Part shown: one piece after another, positions 54,911 through 64,000 of the stretch
Position numbering within the stretch: position 1 is the stretch's first letter
Layout: each line of letters opens with the position of its first letter
Assembly: GCA_030220185.1 (NCBI GenBank)
Contig: JASPKZ010010238.1
Location: 159,501 to 223,500, forward strand
From: Diploptera punctata
Taxonomy: Eukaryota; Arthropoda; Insecta; Blattodea; Blaberidae
DNA: 64,000 nt
Direction of reading: 5' to 3'
Notes under the pieces: generated by a model
The model's database searches: none
Seen by the model: only the letters and a program-made list of their open reading frames with translations
What the model was told of the DNA's origin: nothing
Position numbers and translations under genes: made by a program

Positions 54911-55103
54911 TAAGTAAAGTATTCCCACTACAGGCCTCAGGAGGCCCTTGGGGTAATGGGAGGTTAAGGCTCCCACTATTTCTAGACAATCGGCACTTGA
55001 TGTCAGCCGGGTTGTCAGTCCTGCGTGACGGCCGCCTTTACCCCAGAACAAGCGTTTGGTACTCATTTCCGTTAGAGGCTGAGTCGACCCCAGGGCCATA
55101 GTG
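54911..55103 (-). mobile_element. SINE2, 5'-truncated, in tandem
   Basis: The copy is in the same orientation as its neighbour and lacks the tRNA-like head (it begins CACTATGGCCCTGGGGTC). Its 3' end abuts the head of the first copy. Confidence 0.9.
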
Positions 55104-55258
55104 CCTTTCAAAGATTAATAGGTTTTGTTTATCAGACTCCTTCAGTACCCACAGCCATAAGTTACAATCTGTCTTATTACTGTATTATACAGTTTAGCTT
55201 TAGTTAATCTGGAGACAAGTTTACTTTTGAAGAATATATTTCTTCGTCCCAATGGTTT

Positions 55259-55400
55259 GTAAAAAAGAATATGTTTCGGAATTCTATTGTTTTCCATTCT
55301 ATAGATATGGTCCTTCCTTTCATCTCTGTATTGTGCAATTCTATATGTTAGTTTGAATATATTTAATTCACTTCGTATATATTCATTTCGTTTTCGAAAT
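55259..55400 (-). mobile_element. LINE C-terminal fragment
   Basis: The minus strand encodes RKRNEYIRSELNIFKLTYRI, DHIYRMENNRIPKHILFYKP and LGRR, like LINE C but clearly different. The join to LINE O at about 55258 may be another insertion boundary. Confidence 0.6.
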
Positions 55401-55626
55401 AATTGTTAGTGACAAAGTTATGTCAAGGACCCAGTCTCTCGGAGTATAACGAGAGCCTCTGCTCAGGGATACGGGTGAAGACTTCAACGGGTAGTACAAC
55501 TACGTGGCTGAGGCACATATTCTTCTAGGGGCATATATGAAAGACCCATCTCCGGGGTAAAAAGGAGAAAATCCTCAACGGTCAGCAGAGCGGAAGAGAT
55601 ACCCCTTCTGTTGGGGTTAATGCAAC
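55401..55626. repeat. GC-richer dispersed sequence, left part
   Basis: This segment is GC-richer than its surroundings and appears to continue at 59429 after the Transib insertion (ACAGACG then GCTAGATATCGAGTCG). I recognise the right part only as generic repeated sequence from memory of similar genomes. There is no supported ORF. Confidence 0.35.
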
Positions 55627-55631
55627 AGACG

Positions 55632-55669
55632 CACAGTGGGGTTTTTGACCGATTTAGGCGGCCAAAAGT
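55632..55669 (+). repeat. Transib left terminal inverted repeat
   Basis: CACAGTG is followed by 23 bases and then CCAAAAGTA. The heptamer is identical to the V(D)J recombination signal consensus, and the AT-rich block after a 23-base gap has the position of its nonamer. Confidence 0.7.
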
Positions 55670-56222
55670 AGATTTTCTGAAATTTATTCTAGACAGGAAA
55701 AAAATAGCACATATCATAGCTGAATAATCAGCCGATAAGACGATACCCAATTTTCATCAGCCAGTGTTACCTTGAGTCAGTACGATCAATCGAAAATTGA
55801 CTGTCTCTCATACTGCAAATATTTTTTCTCGGCGCTCTTTGTACACGCTTATGTTCAATATAGATTATTGCTAATTAGGGATTATATTTTTAGGTGAATA
55901 GTTATGGATTGTGATAAACCAGTAAGTATTAACATATTTTAATTGTTTTTATTCTCTTGATATCTATTTTGATTCAGATAAAGCTTCTTCAAGTAGGGTA
56001 TGTTTTTCGTTATTTTCTTAAGCTAATTTTAACAAACTTCAGTATTTTAGTTATGCTTCCGGGTATTTCCGGGCACTTTCCTTTAGTGTCATAGAAAGGT
56101 TGAAGTATTGGCGATTTCTTGAAAATTGGCCGCGGATTCGCGCGGTTTTCCATGATATATAGGTTTATTAAAACATTAGTAAAATTTTATTTTTGTACTA
56201 AGTGATTATTTCTATTCTAAAT

Positions 56223-56760
56223 TTAATGTTGAGTGATTCCGGGTTATGTGGCCGTGGTCCATAGTTGGTGTTGATACCAGACGTTTCGCCCTCAACTGCG
56301 GAGGGCATCTTCAGTGGCGAGTGCTTCTATGCGTGTTTCCTGGTCGGAAGATCTACTTAGAATGAACGCTGTGGACGTAGAGGACGTTGTATTAGTGGGG
56401 GGTGCAGGGTGAGTGGGCGTGGCTCTTGCTGATTGGCTAATAGTCGTCTCCTTGTTGTCACTGGTGTTAATGCATTTATTTTCTAGTGTATGAAACCAGG
56501 CCTTAGACAGTTTGATACCTTCTTCTTTTCTGTTAATATTTCCCTTATGCTTGTGTATTTCTATAGCCTCTCGGTATAATCTAGGGAAATAGTAGGAAGT
56601 TGTGGCTAAAACTTGTGTATCGTCGAATAGAATCTGATGTCCATTCGTAATGGCATGTTCTGCTACAGCTGATTTATCCATTTCTCCTTGTCTGCAGTTT
56701 CTTTTATGTTCAGAACACATGACCGTACAGCGCCCTCTTTTCTCTAATTGAAACAAAAGA
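56223..56760 (-). mobile_element. PLE P2, GIY-YIG C-terminal part
   Basis: The minus frame 56756-56292 encodes SEHKRNCRQGEMDKSAVAEH, AITNGHQILFDD, then YREAIEIHKHKGNINRKEEG and a Ser/Thr-rich tail ending ALATEDALRS. The EH, H and E-containing blocks match the C-terminal half of PLE GIY-YIG nucleases. The GIY and YIG strands are missing. The 3' end contains a complete hammerhead motif and AATGTTGAGTGATTCCGGG. Confidence 0.8.
56276..56318 (-). ncRNA. Hammerhead ribozyme, P2 type
   Basis: On the minus strand GCCA, CUGAAGA (56314-56308), helix II GCCCUC/GAGGGC, GAAA (56287-56284), palindromic ACGU, C and UGGU follow in order, as at 50683-50725. Complete core. Its first half overlaps the last codons (ATEDALRS). 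Confidence 0.85.
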
Positions 56761-57009
56761 GGATTAGTTTTAGTATGTTTTATTGTTCACTTATGAATGA
56801 TTGCGTCATGTGACGTAGTTTGTTTTTAACTGAATTTGTTTCTTTACTTATTATCAATTCTGTCTTCAGTCTTCAGTCAATATCTGGTCTTGAGAATGAC
56901 AGCTTGGCTGTAGAAACTTGTTGACCATTTTAAAACATTAATTGGTGAAATGGGCATATTGACTACATATATATTTTAATATTATATCACCAAGAAGATC
57001 ACTTGTGTA

Positions 57010-57165
57010 TTAAAAACATTAACTATGATTTGAGGGAAGTAGATTATACAGGGAATGATTGGAAAGCATTAGCTCAGGATAGGGATGTATGGAGAGCTTA
57101 TGTCCGCGCGGCCATGAACCTACGGGCTCGATAGTGCCAGTGAGTAAGTAAGTAAGTAAGTAAGT
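57010..57165 (+). mobile_element. LINE F, 3' fragment inside Transib
   Basis: It encodes DLREVDYTGNDWKALAQDRD and VRAAMNLRAR before a stop, followed by GTGAGTAAGTAAGTAAGTAA. Confidence 0.85.
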
Positions 57166-57324
57166 GAGTCGAACAGGACGGCCGACGAAGACTTTGAGTC
57201 AAGAAGAAAGTAATTCATTGGTGATCATTGCAAGATCATCATAGTAACTCCGGCCGTGAAAGCCTAAGTCAATATATAACTCATTGGTGTAATTTGCAAA
57301 TGTGGCTGTAGTGTATCGCAACAA

Positions 57325-57718
57325 ACTCAGTATAAGCAGAAATTTCAGAATGATGCTGACTCAGATGTAAATATTTTTCAGAGTTTAATTTGTAGTAAAA
57401 ATAACGATAAATTGATCTGGCAGAATCCAACTCCTTCTTCGCCACATTATTGTCGTCCCATTAGAATAAGATTCATTAAAGAATCCACTGACATAACTAA
57501 TAAAGAAATAGAATATGTAAAAAGCTCAACAAGTAATCTACAAAACACTAAAGTAACATTAGAAAATAGATTATTTTCTGTCAAGCACACAGTGATGCCA
57601 ACCATAGTTGACGCTCAAACAAGTTTCATGTGGTGCATCTGGAACCAGATACAGCTGAATCATCAGATGAAATAGAAGTATCTTCTGATGAAGAACTGTG
57701 ACTCTAATAATCACAATT
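57325..57718 (+). pseudogene. Transib transposase remnant
   Basis: A frame from about 57325 to 57675 encodes DSDVNIFQSLICSKNNDKL, IWQNPTPSSPHYCRPIRIRF, IKESTDITNKEIEYVKSS and LFSVKHTVMPTIVDAQTS. In Transib proteins, as I recall them, a similar IWQNP-PSS-CRPI stretch leads to a TMVDGK motif that holds the first catalytic Asp; here it reads TIVDAQ with the Asp kept. Another frame ends TAESSDEIEVSSDEEL and a stop at about 57701, like an acidic C-terminus. Most of the catalytic core is missing between them. Confidence 0.6.
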
Positions 57719-57875
57719 AAAATCACCATCAAAGTTATAACGCGTATAAACATTTATGTAAAGTTTGTGATTGGCCTTAACTGCCAACAAATGGGAAAGT
57801 AGCAATTTGAAGGATATCTTACAGAAGGACAAATTGTGCACATAATACTGCAGATTATGGAAATAGACTTAAAGT

Positions 57876-58068
57876 CAATGCTTGTAGTAGTGCCTTATTT
57901 AGGTATAATTGATTGTAAGAATGCTATTTTTGAGTTGTAGTTTCTTATATCTGTTCATAGTACTTAACCTTTTCACTGCTGAGATATTTCCAGCCTTTAA
58001 AACCCTCCTTGCTCAATGCAGGGAGAAATATGGAAAAAGTTTATTTAGGTTCCTAGGAGACGGCAGTA
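57876..58068. repeat. 193-bp direct repeat, left copy
   Basis: Starts CAATGCTTGTAGTAGTGCC and is repeated at 58519-58710 with three or four differences. The 450 bases between the copies hold a LINE H-like 3' end. Confidence 0.9.
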
Positions 58069-58518
58069 GAATGGAATTTATTGCCATTTTTTTCAGAATA
58101 AAGAAAATACATATGCATTTACATTGCGCACGGGCCTGCTTGGCCGTACGTGCATTATTTTTCCATGAATAAAAAATAAAACTAATAATATAAACAAATA
58201 CCTACAAATACACCTGTATCAAAAAACAATAACAGGCTACATATAAGTAAAATCTATGTCTGCACTAAATCAAAATAATACATATCTACATTCATCCACA
58301 TTCCGTACATTAATATTAAAAAAAATGCTAGAAAACAAATTAGAAAAAAAAACACACACACACATACACCCACACACCCCCACACATATACACACCGCAC
58401 GCTCATACCCCCCTCCCCCCGTCCCTGCAGACATTAAGTGCACTATCAGACTATTCAACTTATCAGACCTACTTATTATATAACATGATTAAAGATCGAA
58501 AACAAAGACCATATAGTC
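58069..58518 (-). mobile_element. LINE H-like 3' UTR between direct repeats
   Basis: On the minus strand GCACGTACGGCCAAGCAGGC and CCGTGCGCAATGTAAAT resemble the LINE H untranslated end. A CA/CCCAC microsatellite is at 58352-58404. No coding sequence is seen. Confidence 0.55.
58352..58404. repeat. (CA)n-rich microsatellite
   Basis: CA units are mixed with CCCACA and ATACAC. Confidence 0.85.
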
Positions 58519-58710
58519 CAATGCTTGTAGTAGTGCCTTATTTAGGTATAATTGATTGTAAGAATGCCATTTTTGAGTTGTAGTTTCTTATATCTGTTCA
58601 TAGTACTTAACCTTTTCACTGCTGAGATATTTCCAGCCTTTAAACCCTCCTTGCTCAATGCAGGGAGAAATATGGAAAAAGTTTATTTAGGTTCCTAGGA
58701 GATGGCAGTA
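58519..58710. repeat. 193-bp direct repeat, right copy
   Basis: Near-identical to 57876-58068; both are within the Transib interior. Confidence 0.9.
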
Positions 58711-58870
58711 TATGCCTGTATAGTTTGAAAGCAATGCAATACGTATTATATAACTAGCAGGCGTTTGGAGTTGAGAATGAATATACACAGCCATAGCACA
58801 GCAAGCATTTTCTTTGCCAACGGATATACCCGTTCGTAGCAGTGTAAAGGTAATTGATTATATAGTTTCT

Positions 58871-59281
58871 TCTTCTTCTTCCTTCCAAGTATTAGGCCAA
58901 GGCCTGTTACGATCCTATAGAAAATTTTCCCTCCAGCTTCTTCCGGAAAATTCTCGTATAAGACTTGAAAGCATAATAATAGTCCCTTCGATTGGTTGCT
59001 GGCCAAAGGAAGGCAAGACCAGTGATGGGGCTGCCATCTTATAGCCTCTGGCCAGGCTTTTCTGGAGAAGAAAAGAAAATAAAGGAAAGAAGAAATGGAA
59101 GAAAGGAAAGACTCCCTAGCCCTCGGATGCCCTAATAGCATTGGGGTCGAAAAAAACAAGAGAGGTTAGATAGTAAAGTTAAAAGAGTGCAAAACACAAG
59201 TAAGTGGAAGAAATGTTTTGCACAGCTTGGGCACCTTGTGGTCGCCATCCACATATCCCCTAGATGAGGACCCCTGAGGGG
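58871..59281 (-). mobile_element. Segment E joined to LINE A tail, copy 3
   Basis: On the minus strand E runs from 59281 to about 58945 (ending CTTATACGAGAATTTTCCGG), then joins LINE A at CTGGAGGGAAAATTTTCTAT and its tail. The join differs from the other two copies. It inserted near the right end of Transib. Confidence 0.8.
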
Positions 59282-59385
59282 TTTTTAAAACGTAAAATAT
59301 ATGTTTTCTTTAAAATGTACATTTCTCTTAAAATACAGTTAATTTAATAAGAGGGCACATTTATACTCAACTGAATTGCAAAAAT

Positions 59386-59423
59386 AATTTTGGCCGTCTA
59401 AATCGGCAAAATACCCCACTGTG
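59386..59423 (-). repeat. Transib right terminal inverted repeat
   Basis: Read inward from 59423: CACAGTG, 23 bases, then CCAAAATTA. It matches the left end at most positions. Confidence 0.7.
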
Positions 59424-59428
59424 AGACG

Positions 59429-59829
59429 GCTAGATATCGAGTCGTAAATGAGAGCCCCATCAGATATCTTACCCTGCGAGAAGCCAGTAACTTCTCCAGG
59501 GGACATCTATGCATACTTTATAGTCTCGTGGTAGAAAATGTTTTTAAGTTGATATTCATTGGTGGGTAGTGTGCAGTCCAAGTAATTAGTCTGTCCTAGC
59601 GTTAACCGAGTTTGGTTCGCCATAATAACGAGTTACACAATTACATGTCCGTCCAACTTACTATTACAGCTTAAATACAACCAATTATTCTACCGACACT
59701 CGGAATTTTCCGAACATTGTCTCTCCAATCCTAAAAAGGGTTGGCTTTCGTGATACACACAAGTTTATCTGCGACATGTTATAATTTGTTTTATGAAAAA
59801 ACCTTCAGAATTTTTTCTGGCTCATATTC
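59429..59829. repeat. Dispersed sequence, right part, and unassigned DNA
   Basis: The first 150 bases (GCTAGATATCGAGTCGTAAA onward) seem to continue the sequence interrupted at 55626. The rest is unassigned. Confidence 0.35.
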
Positions 59830-60082
59830 ATTGTTAAATCTTTTTCTTCTTCGTCACGGTTTAGTTTTTTTGTCAGCCTGTTCCGGCTCCATATTGGTGC
59901 TCTGCTATCTTTTCTTTGGTCTTCCCAAACTTCTTCTTCCTTTTGGTATTCTGTTCTCAGTCATCCTTACTAAGTGTTCTCTCCAGTTTGTTCAGTATTT
60001 CACTATTGTTGTGTTTAATTCCTCTACCTTCAGTTGTTGTCTTATTTCTGTGTTGTGTTTTTTGTCTAGTCTTTGATATCCC
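59830..60082 (-). mobile_element. LINE C-terminal fragment
   Basis: The minus strand encodes RRTGYQRLDKKHNTEIRQQL, EHLVRMTENRIPK and RRSLGRPKKR with stops and indels. SINE3 lies at its 5' edge. Confidence 0.65.
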
Positions 60083-60595
60083 GTCCTGCGCAGTAGCCTG
60101 GTGGTTAAGGCAACAAGCCTTGGCACAGAGCTACGGGACTTGCGCTGGCTAGAGTCCCCATGGGGGAAGAAATTTTCTCATGGAATTTGGGCCAGTATGG
60201 GCACGGTGCCCATCCAGCATCATGAGGCATTTGGGTAGCTACAATTAGTAGCGACTCCAGGTTGAGAAGACCAGCTATAACGATGGGGGACAAGCCTTGG
60301 CACAGAGCTACGGGACTTGCGCTGGCTAGAGTCCCCATGGGAGAAGAAATTTTCTCATGGAATTTGGGCCAGTATGGGGCCGGTGCCCATCCAGCATCAT
60401 GAGGCATTTGGGTAGCTACAATTAGTAGCGACTCCAGGTTGAGAAGACCAGCTATAACGATGGGGGACCCGACATGCTGATCACATGTCACTCCTACACT
60501 GGCTAGATTATCGTCTACTTCTGTTATTAACACATGTGGATGTGAGGCCAGCAGCCGGATGGTAGGCTAAGGGCCATCTAGGCCTGTCGCGCTTG
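60083..60595 (+). mobile_element. SINE3 with internal 177-bp tandem duplication
   Basis: The head GCGCAGTAGCCTGGTGGTTA resembles a tRNA A-box region and is followed by a weak B box (GGCTAGAGTCCCC). The segment 60114-60290 is repeated at 60291-60467 with only a few differences. The body end (CATGCTGATCACATGTCACT) follows once. The 32496 copy has a single unit. Confidence 0.85.
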
Positions 60596-60602
60596 GAGTT
60601 TT

Positions 60603-61890
60603 TTCTCTCTATCTTCGGGTTTTTACAGCCGCTGCCGTCTTCCCGTTCCAAACCACCAAAGCCTACGATCTTGGGCATCTTCGATGCTTAGCCCTCTAGC
60701 TTGTATTCCTATATTCATGTTTTCCTTCCATGTTAACTTTGGTCTCCCTCTTTTCTTCTTTCTGTTCGGATGCCATTCATATAGTTGATTCGGCCATCGC
60801 TCATCTTCCATTCTTAAAATATGTCCTAACCACTTTAATTCCTTCTCCTCAATTCTTTCAATTATGCTTTCTTCTGCTTCCATTATGTTTCTAATTTCCT
60901 TGGAAGTAAATATCAGTAAAACTAAATATGTGGTCACAGGTAGAAATTCAGTATATAATGGAAATGGACAGCTAATGACGAATGAGGGAAATTTTGAGGA
61001 AGTGGCTGAATTCAAATACCTAGGAGCAATAATCACAAATAGGAATGAGACGCACAAAGAAATTAAACATAGGCTCAATTCTGGAAATGCATGCTATTAT
61101 GCATTGCAGAGACTTTTGATGTCCCAACTCCTTTCAAAAAACGTTAAGCTAAAAATATATAAAACTATTATTCTACCAGTTATATTATATGGGTGCGAAA
61201 CATTGACTCTTACTTTAAGGGAGGAAAGGAGATTACGAGTATTTGAGAATAAAGTTCTTAGGAAAATTTTTGGACCAAAGAGAGATGAACAGACAGGTGA
61301 ATGGAGAAGATACATAACAATGAACTACATGGTCTTTATAGGAAGCCAGATATAATAAGAACAGTTAAGTCTCGTAGACTGCGATGGGCAGGACATGTTG
61401 CACGTATGGGGAATGAAAGATGTGCATGGAAGCTTCTTGTAGGAAAGCCAGAGGGAAAACGCCCAGTTGGTAGACCAAGAATGAGGCGGGAGAACAACAT
61501 TAACTATGATTTGAGGGAAGTAGATTATACAGGGAATGATTGGAAAGCATTAGCTCAGGATAGGGATGTATGGAGAGCTTATGTCCGCGCGGCCATGAAC
61601 CTACGGGTTCGATAGTGCCAGTGAGTAAGTAAGTAAGTGACATGTTCTAATTTAGACTTTCTGGCACTTCTCCGTAAATAATCCATTTCTAGAGCTATTA
61701 GTCTGTTCTTGTAGTACTTATTGATTGTCTATACGTCACTTCCGTACATTGCAACATATTCCACCAATATTTTACCAATATATTTTTTGTGTCTTTCCAA
61801 ATATGCTTATCCCACCATATGGAATTTAACGATGATATTATTTTGCTACTCAATTCAATTCTATGTTTTATGTTCTCTTTGCCTACACCT
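60603..61890 (-). mobile_element. LINE L, split by LINE F
   Basis: The 3' part (60603-60902, minus) encodes RIEEKELKWLGHILRMEDER, KKRGRPKLTWKENMNIGI and ARGLSIEDAQDRRLWW. The 5' part (61640-61890) encodes LNSIWWDKHIWKDTKNI and EMDYLRRSARKSKLEHV. LINE F lies between them in the opposite direction. Confidence 0.75.
60903..61639 (+). mobile_element. LINE F, nearly open C-terminal half
   Basis: Frames 60864-61355 and 61301-61615 join across a one-base deletion near 61308. They encode VNISKTKYVVTGRNSVYNGN, EFKYLGAIITNRNETHKEI, YGCETLTLTLREERRL, WAGHVARMGNERCAWKLLVG, VGRPRMRRENN and RAAMNLRVR with a stop. The GTGAGTAAGTAAGTAAGT tail follows. It is 5'-truncated just after the RT catalytic box. Confidence 0.9.
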
Positions 61891-61894
61891 TCAA

Positions 61895-62155
61895 TGTTTT
61901 GCTTGGAGTTTTTTTTTATATCCTGCTATTGGTCTGAAGAATTTCATTTCAGCAGCTTGGATTCTGAAAGATTGTTGTGTTGTCACTGTCCATGTTTCGG
62001 ATCCATGTAATAATAGGAACTGCCATTGTCATGTATAATTTAATTATAGAGCCTTTTCTGGCTTTATTTTTCAAAGTTCTTTTTAGCGTTCCTGTTATAC
62101 AGTATAATTAACTTATTTAGTTTGTTATTTATATTACGTTTCCATTGTGTATGAT
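61895..62155 (-). mobile_element. LINE internal fragment
   Basis: On the minus strand GTLKRTLKNKARKGS and KLYMTMAVP lead, with frameshifts, to GSETWTVTTQQSFRIQAAEM and KFFRPIAGYKKK. This is the RT thumb region of an N/C-type LINE. No 3' end is present. Confidence 0.6.
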
Positions 62156-63159
62156 ATTTTACAAGCTAGGAATGTGTACTCTATTTTCTTCAGCTAACTG
62201 TTGACATTCTATTAGGACATTAATAGAAGCCCTAAGTGTTTCAGCCACCCTATGAAGTTTATTGTAGCTCATTTATTCTTCTTAAGTTCGTTTGTATGTT
62301 CAGCGAGATACGATTTTTTAATTCAATATAGGTTTTTTTTACCGGATGAATTATTAACTGCAAATCCAGCTATCACCTGGAGATTCATTATTTATTTAGA
62401 ATAGACTAAGATAAAACAACGTATGGGCTCAGGTTATTATACCAGAAACATGACAACCTTGCGTAGGTTCATTCTATTATCTTATTGTGTGTCTATTTAT
62501 CTGCCTGTATTATCTTCTTTGACCTGCGCACACGGGAAGCTACGGCTGAGCTGATATATACTATAACTCTCAAGATTATTTAACCTTGAAATGTCCACCA
62601 CTACCTTCAAGAGAAGCGTAAATAATGTTAACATTATACATTCAACATTGAAACACCTCTTTTAGCTCTTATATGTTTATCCACGCCACTGTAAAGATGC
62701 ATATAATTGCCTATCGTTTCATTTCCTGTGTCTTTCTTCTTTTTTTCTGTTAAAATAGCCAAATCTAATTTCATTGCATCTAATTCTTTAACCCATTCGC
62801 CTCAGAAGACAAGGTACACTTGCTTAACTCTACCTTCAATATATTTCGCAATACTTTGTACATCCTTTGGCAGGCTAATATTTTGTTAACATTTATAAAT
62901 AGTAGAGGAATGTGTTTTGGCCTTCATCCTTATTATTGACATCTCAAGTACCGTTATATTTTATTTGTTTTGAATATCTGAAAACATATATATATAAATT
63001 CAGTTTTTGGGGAAATGCATTGGGCATTTAAACTTGAATCGAATGGGTTAATTACTTCCTCCATTTTATTTCTGCAGCCTTGAATATTTCATGTACCAAT
63101 TTTCAAAGTCCTTTTCCTTAGCTTTAATCGTCCTAGAGTGTTTTTTCGAGGCATGATGT
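62156..63159. other. AT-rich intergenic stretch
   Basis: Nothing recognised apart from a short TA run at about 62985-62995. Confidence 0.5.
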
Positions 63160-63415
63160 TTGGTTTTTTAGCATTTTTTTTTCGTTTTATGATGAACGAG
63201 GGGCTGGTCCGATGCATCAACCCCCAACCTGGGGGACGGGTAATTTTTGTTCAAGGTTTTCTTCCTCTAGCCTTTGATAGTCCAGTATCTTACTGCAAGG
63301 CAGCAGCGCTAGTTTTGGTCCGCCCTGGGTATTTTATTTCCCCAGTACCCGCCATATCTGGTGAGCATTCCCCTATCCACCACCTGGGGAGGCGCCCGAT
63401 GGGAGACTGGCAACT
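63160..63415. repeat. GC-rich dispersed sequence, copy 2
   Basis: After a T tract, GATGCATCAACCCCCAACCT and TTTTCTTCCTCTAGCCTTTG match 3641 onwards; later parts diverge. Open frames crossing it run into LINE D and A by chance. Confidence 0.45.
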
Positions 63416-64000
63416 CCACACGGATGTTTTAATAAGATCAGCTGGAAAATCTAGAATGGAAGCATGGACACTAAAAAGACAACAGAAAAGCAGAATAACG
63501 GCTTGTGAAATGAGATTCATGCGCAGAACAGCGGGTTACACCAGATGCGATCGGAACACCGATATCTTAAAAGAATTGAAGACTAGGCCAATTTTGGAAT
63601 ATATTAAACAGTACCAACTAAATTGGAAACAACATCTTGAAAGAATGAGTTCAAATCGGATCCCCAAAGCTGTTTATAATTATATACCAAGAGGACGAAG
63701 ATCACTGGGCCATCCTATGAAACGCTGGAGGGAAAATTTTCTATAGGATCTTAACAGGCCTTGGCCTAATACTTGGAAGGAAGGAAGAAGAAGAAGGATA
63801 GAATACGAAATAAAGAAATAAGGGAAATTATGGGTGTATAGGAGGAACCAGACATTATAGATAATAAAAGATTACAGTGTTATGACCATGTCAAAAGATT
63901 GCCAGAGCAAAGATTACCTAAATATTTTATGGAATGGATCCCAATAGAAAGGAGGAAGAGAGGAAGACCGAAGAAACTTGGATAGAAGGAGTACAAGCAG
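63416..64000 (+). mobile_element. LINE D, split by LINE A and running off the window
   Basis: GGATGTTTTAATAAGATCAG at 63423 matches the start of the 19927 copy up to AGAATGGA (63462). After the LINE A insert it resumes at 63797 with GGATAGAATACGAAATAAAG and encodes NKEIREIMGV (then TAG), VKRLPEQRLPKYFMEWIP and KRGRPKK before a frameshift. The element continues past the window edge. Confidence 0.85.
63463..63796 (+). mobile_element. LINE A, 3' fragment inserted in LINE D
   Basis: It encodes AWTLKRQQKSRITACEMRFM, RRTAGYTRCDR, EYIKQYQLNWKQHLERMSSN and GRRSLGHPMKRWRENFL and ends in GGAAGGAAGAAGAAGAAG. Removing it rejoins the D sequence at AATGGA/TAGAATACG; GGA is present on both sides. Confidence 0.9.

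Larger units (their letters stand above)
54245..55258 (-). mobile_element. LINE O, split by two SINE2 copies
   Basis: On the minus strand KSKLVSRLTKAKLYNTVIRQ and IVTYGCGY lead to LLIFE at 55104; beyond the SINEs the reading continues RKILRRIFGPI and then QRLRWFGHINRMQEDKLLRR and AGRPKNRWLDDV. Joining the flanks restores an uninterrupted LLIFE-RKILRRIF reading, confirming the insertion point. Stops occur elsewhere. Confidence 0.75.
55627..59428 (+). mobile_element. Transib transposon, decayed, 5-bp target duplication
   Basis: AGACG at 55627-55631 and 59424-59428 flanks the element. Its ends are inverted repeats beginning CACAGTGGGGT, similar over about 38 bp (55632-55669 and 59386-59423). 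CACAGTG ends and a 5-bp duplication are typical of Transib, the superfamily related to RAG1. A transposase remnant lies at about 57325-57718. Later insertions inside include a PLE, LINE F and LINE H pieces and an E/A fusion, which account for roughly 1.6 kb of the 3.8 kb. Confidence 0.75.

Noticed and set aside
58256..58483. ORF with Thr-His and Pro repeats
   Set aside because: It is translation of the CA-rich microsatellite in a LINE-like untranslated region.
60623..61078. A 151-codon minus-strand ORF as a single protein
   Set aside because: Its N-terminal half is antisense LINE F and its C-terminal half is LINE L, so it crosses an insertion junction.
63138..63746. A 202-codon open frame as a single gene
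   Set aside because: It is a chance read-through of three unrelated repeats: the GC-rich repeat, LINE D and LINE A.

Overview
This window is insect-like nuclear DNA made almost entirely of transposable elements. It is AT-rich and full of AAT and GAT microsatellites. It carries many decayed reverse-transcriptase fragments with a Gly-Arg-Pro-x-x-x-Trp type C-terminus, several tRNA-headed SINE families, Penelope-like elements and DNA transposons. I recognise no host protein-coding gene, rRNA or convincing functional tRNA. The recurring LINE and SINE sequences remind me of cockroach (Blattodea, Periplaneta-like) genomic sequence. That is memory-based inference, not a search result.

Layout. 1-5.6 kb: LINE fragments (labelled N, B, L, A here), a tRNA-headed SINE (SINE1), a 28-bp Penelope remnant and a possible inverted-repeat element around them. 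5.6-9.5 kb: an internally deleted mariner-like element followed by Penelope-like (PLE) foldbacks carrying hammerhead ribozymes. 10-12.5 kb: LINE F and a piggyBac-like element flanked by TTAA. 12.7-14.4 kb: a PLE split by a LINE with a 16-bp target-site duplication (TSD). 15-20.3 kb: LINEs C, K, I, J and D embedded in AAT/GAT repeats. 20.4-23.3 kb: two PLE 3' ends with ribozymes that overlap the end of the open reading frame, plus SINE1. 24-33.2 kb: LINEs C, F, H, A and Q, tRNA-headed SINE2 and SINE3, and a segment (E) repeatedly fused to the tail of LINE A. 33.5-35.3 kb: a 771-bp tandem duplication and a tRNA-like foldback. 35.9-37.7 kb: nested LINEs. 38.0-42.9 kb: an 88-bp satellite of about 56 units. 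43-51.7 kb: palindromes, a tRNA-Tyr-like relic, CR1/Jockey-like LINE 3' ends and more PLEs. 52-55.3 kb: LINEs F, N and O with SINE2. 55.6-59.4 kb: a decayed Transib element with CACAGTG termini, a 5-bp TSD and a transposase remnant, itself full of later insertions. 59.8-64 kb: LINE, SINE3, L, F, D and A, again nested.

How the parts relate. There are no operons or pathways. What connects the elements is parasitism and layering: LINE tails are shared with other segments, LINEs insert into other LINEs and PLEs, several LINE families sit between AAT microsatellites, and PLE ends recur as palindromes containing self-cleaving ribozyme motifs. The least ordinary signals are the ribozyme/ORF overlap in the PLEs, the Transib element with recombination-signal-like ends, the tRNA-like foldback, the recurrent E/LINE-A fusions and the satellite array.
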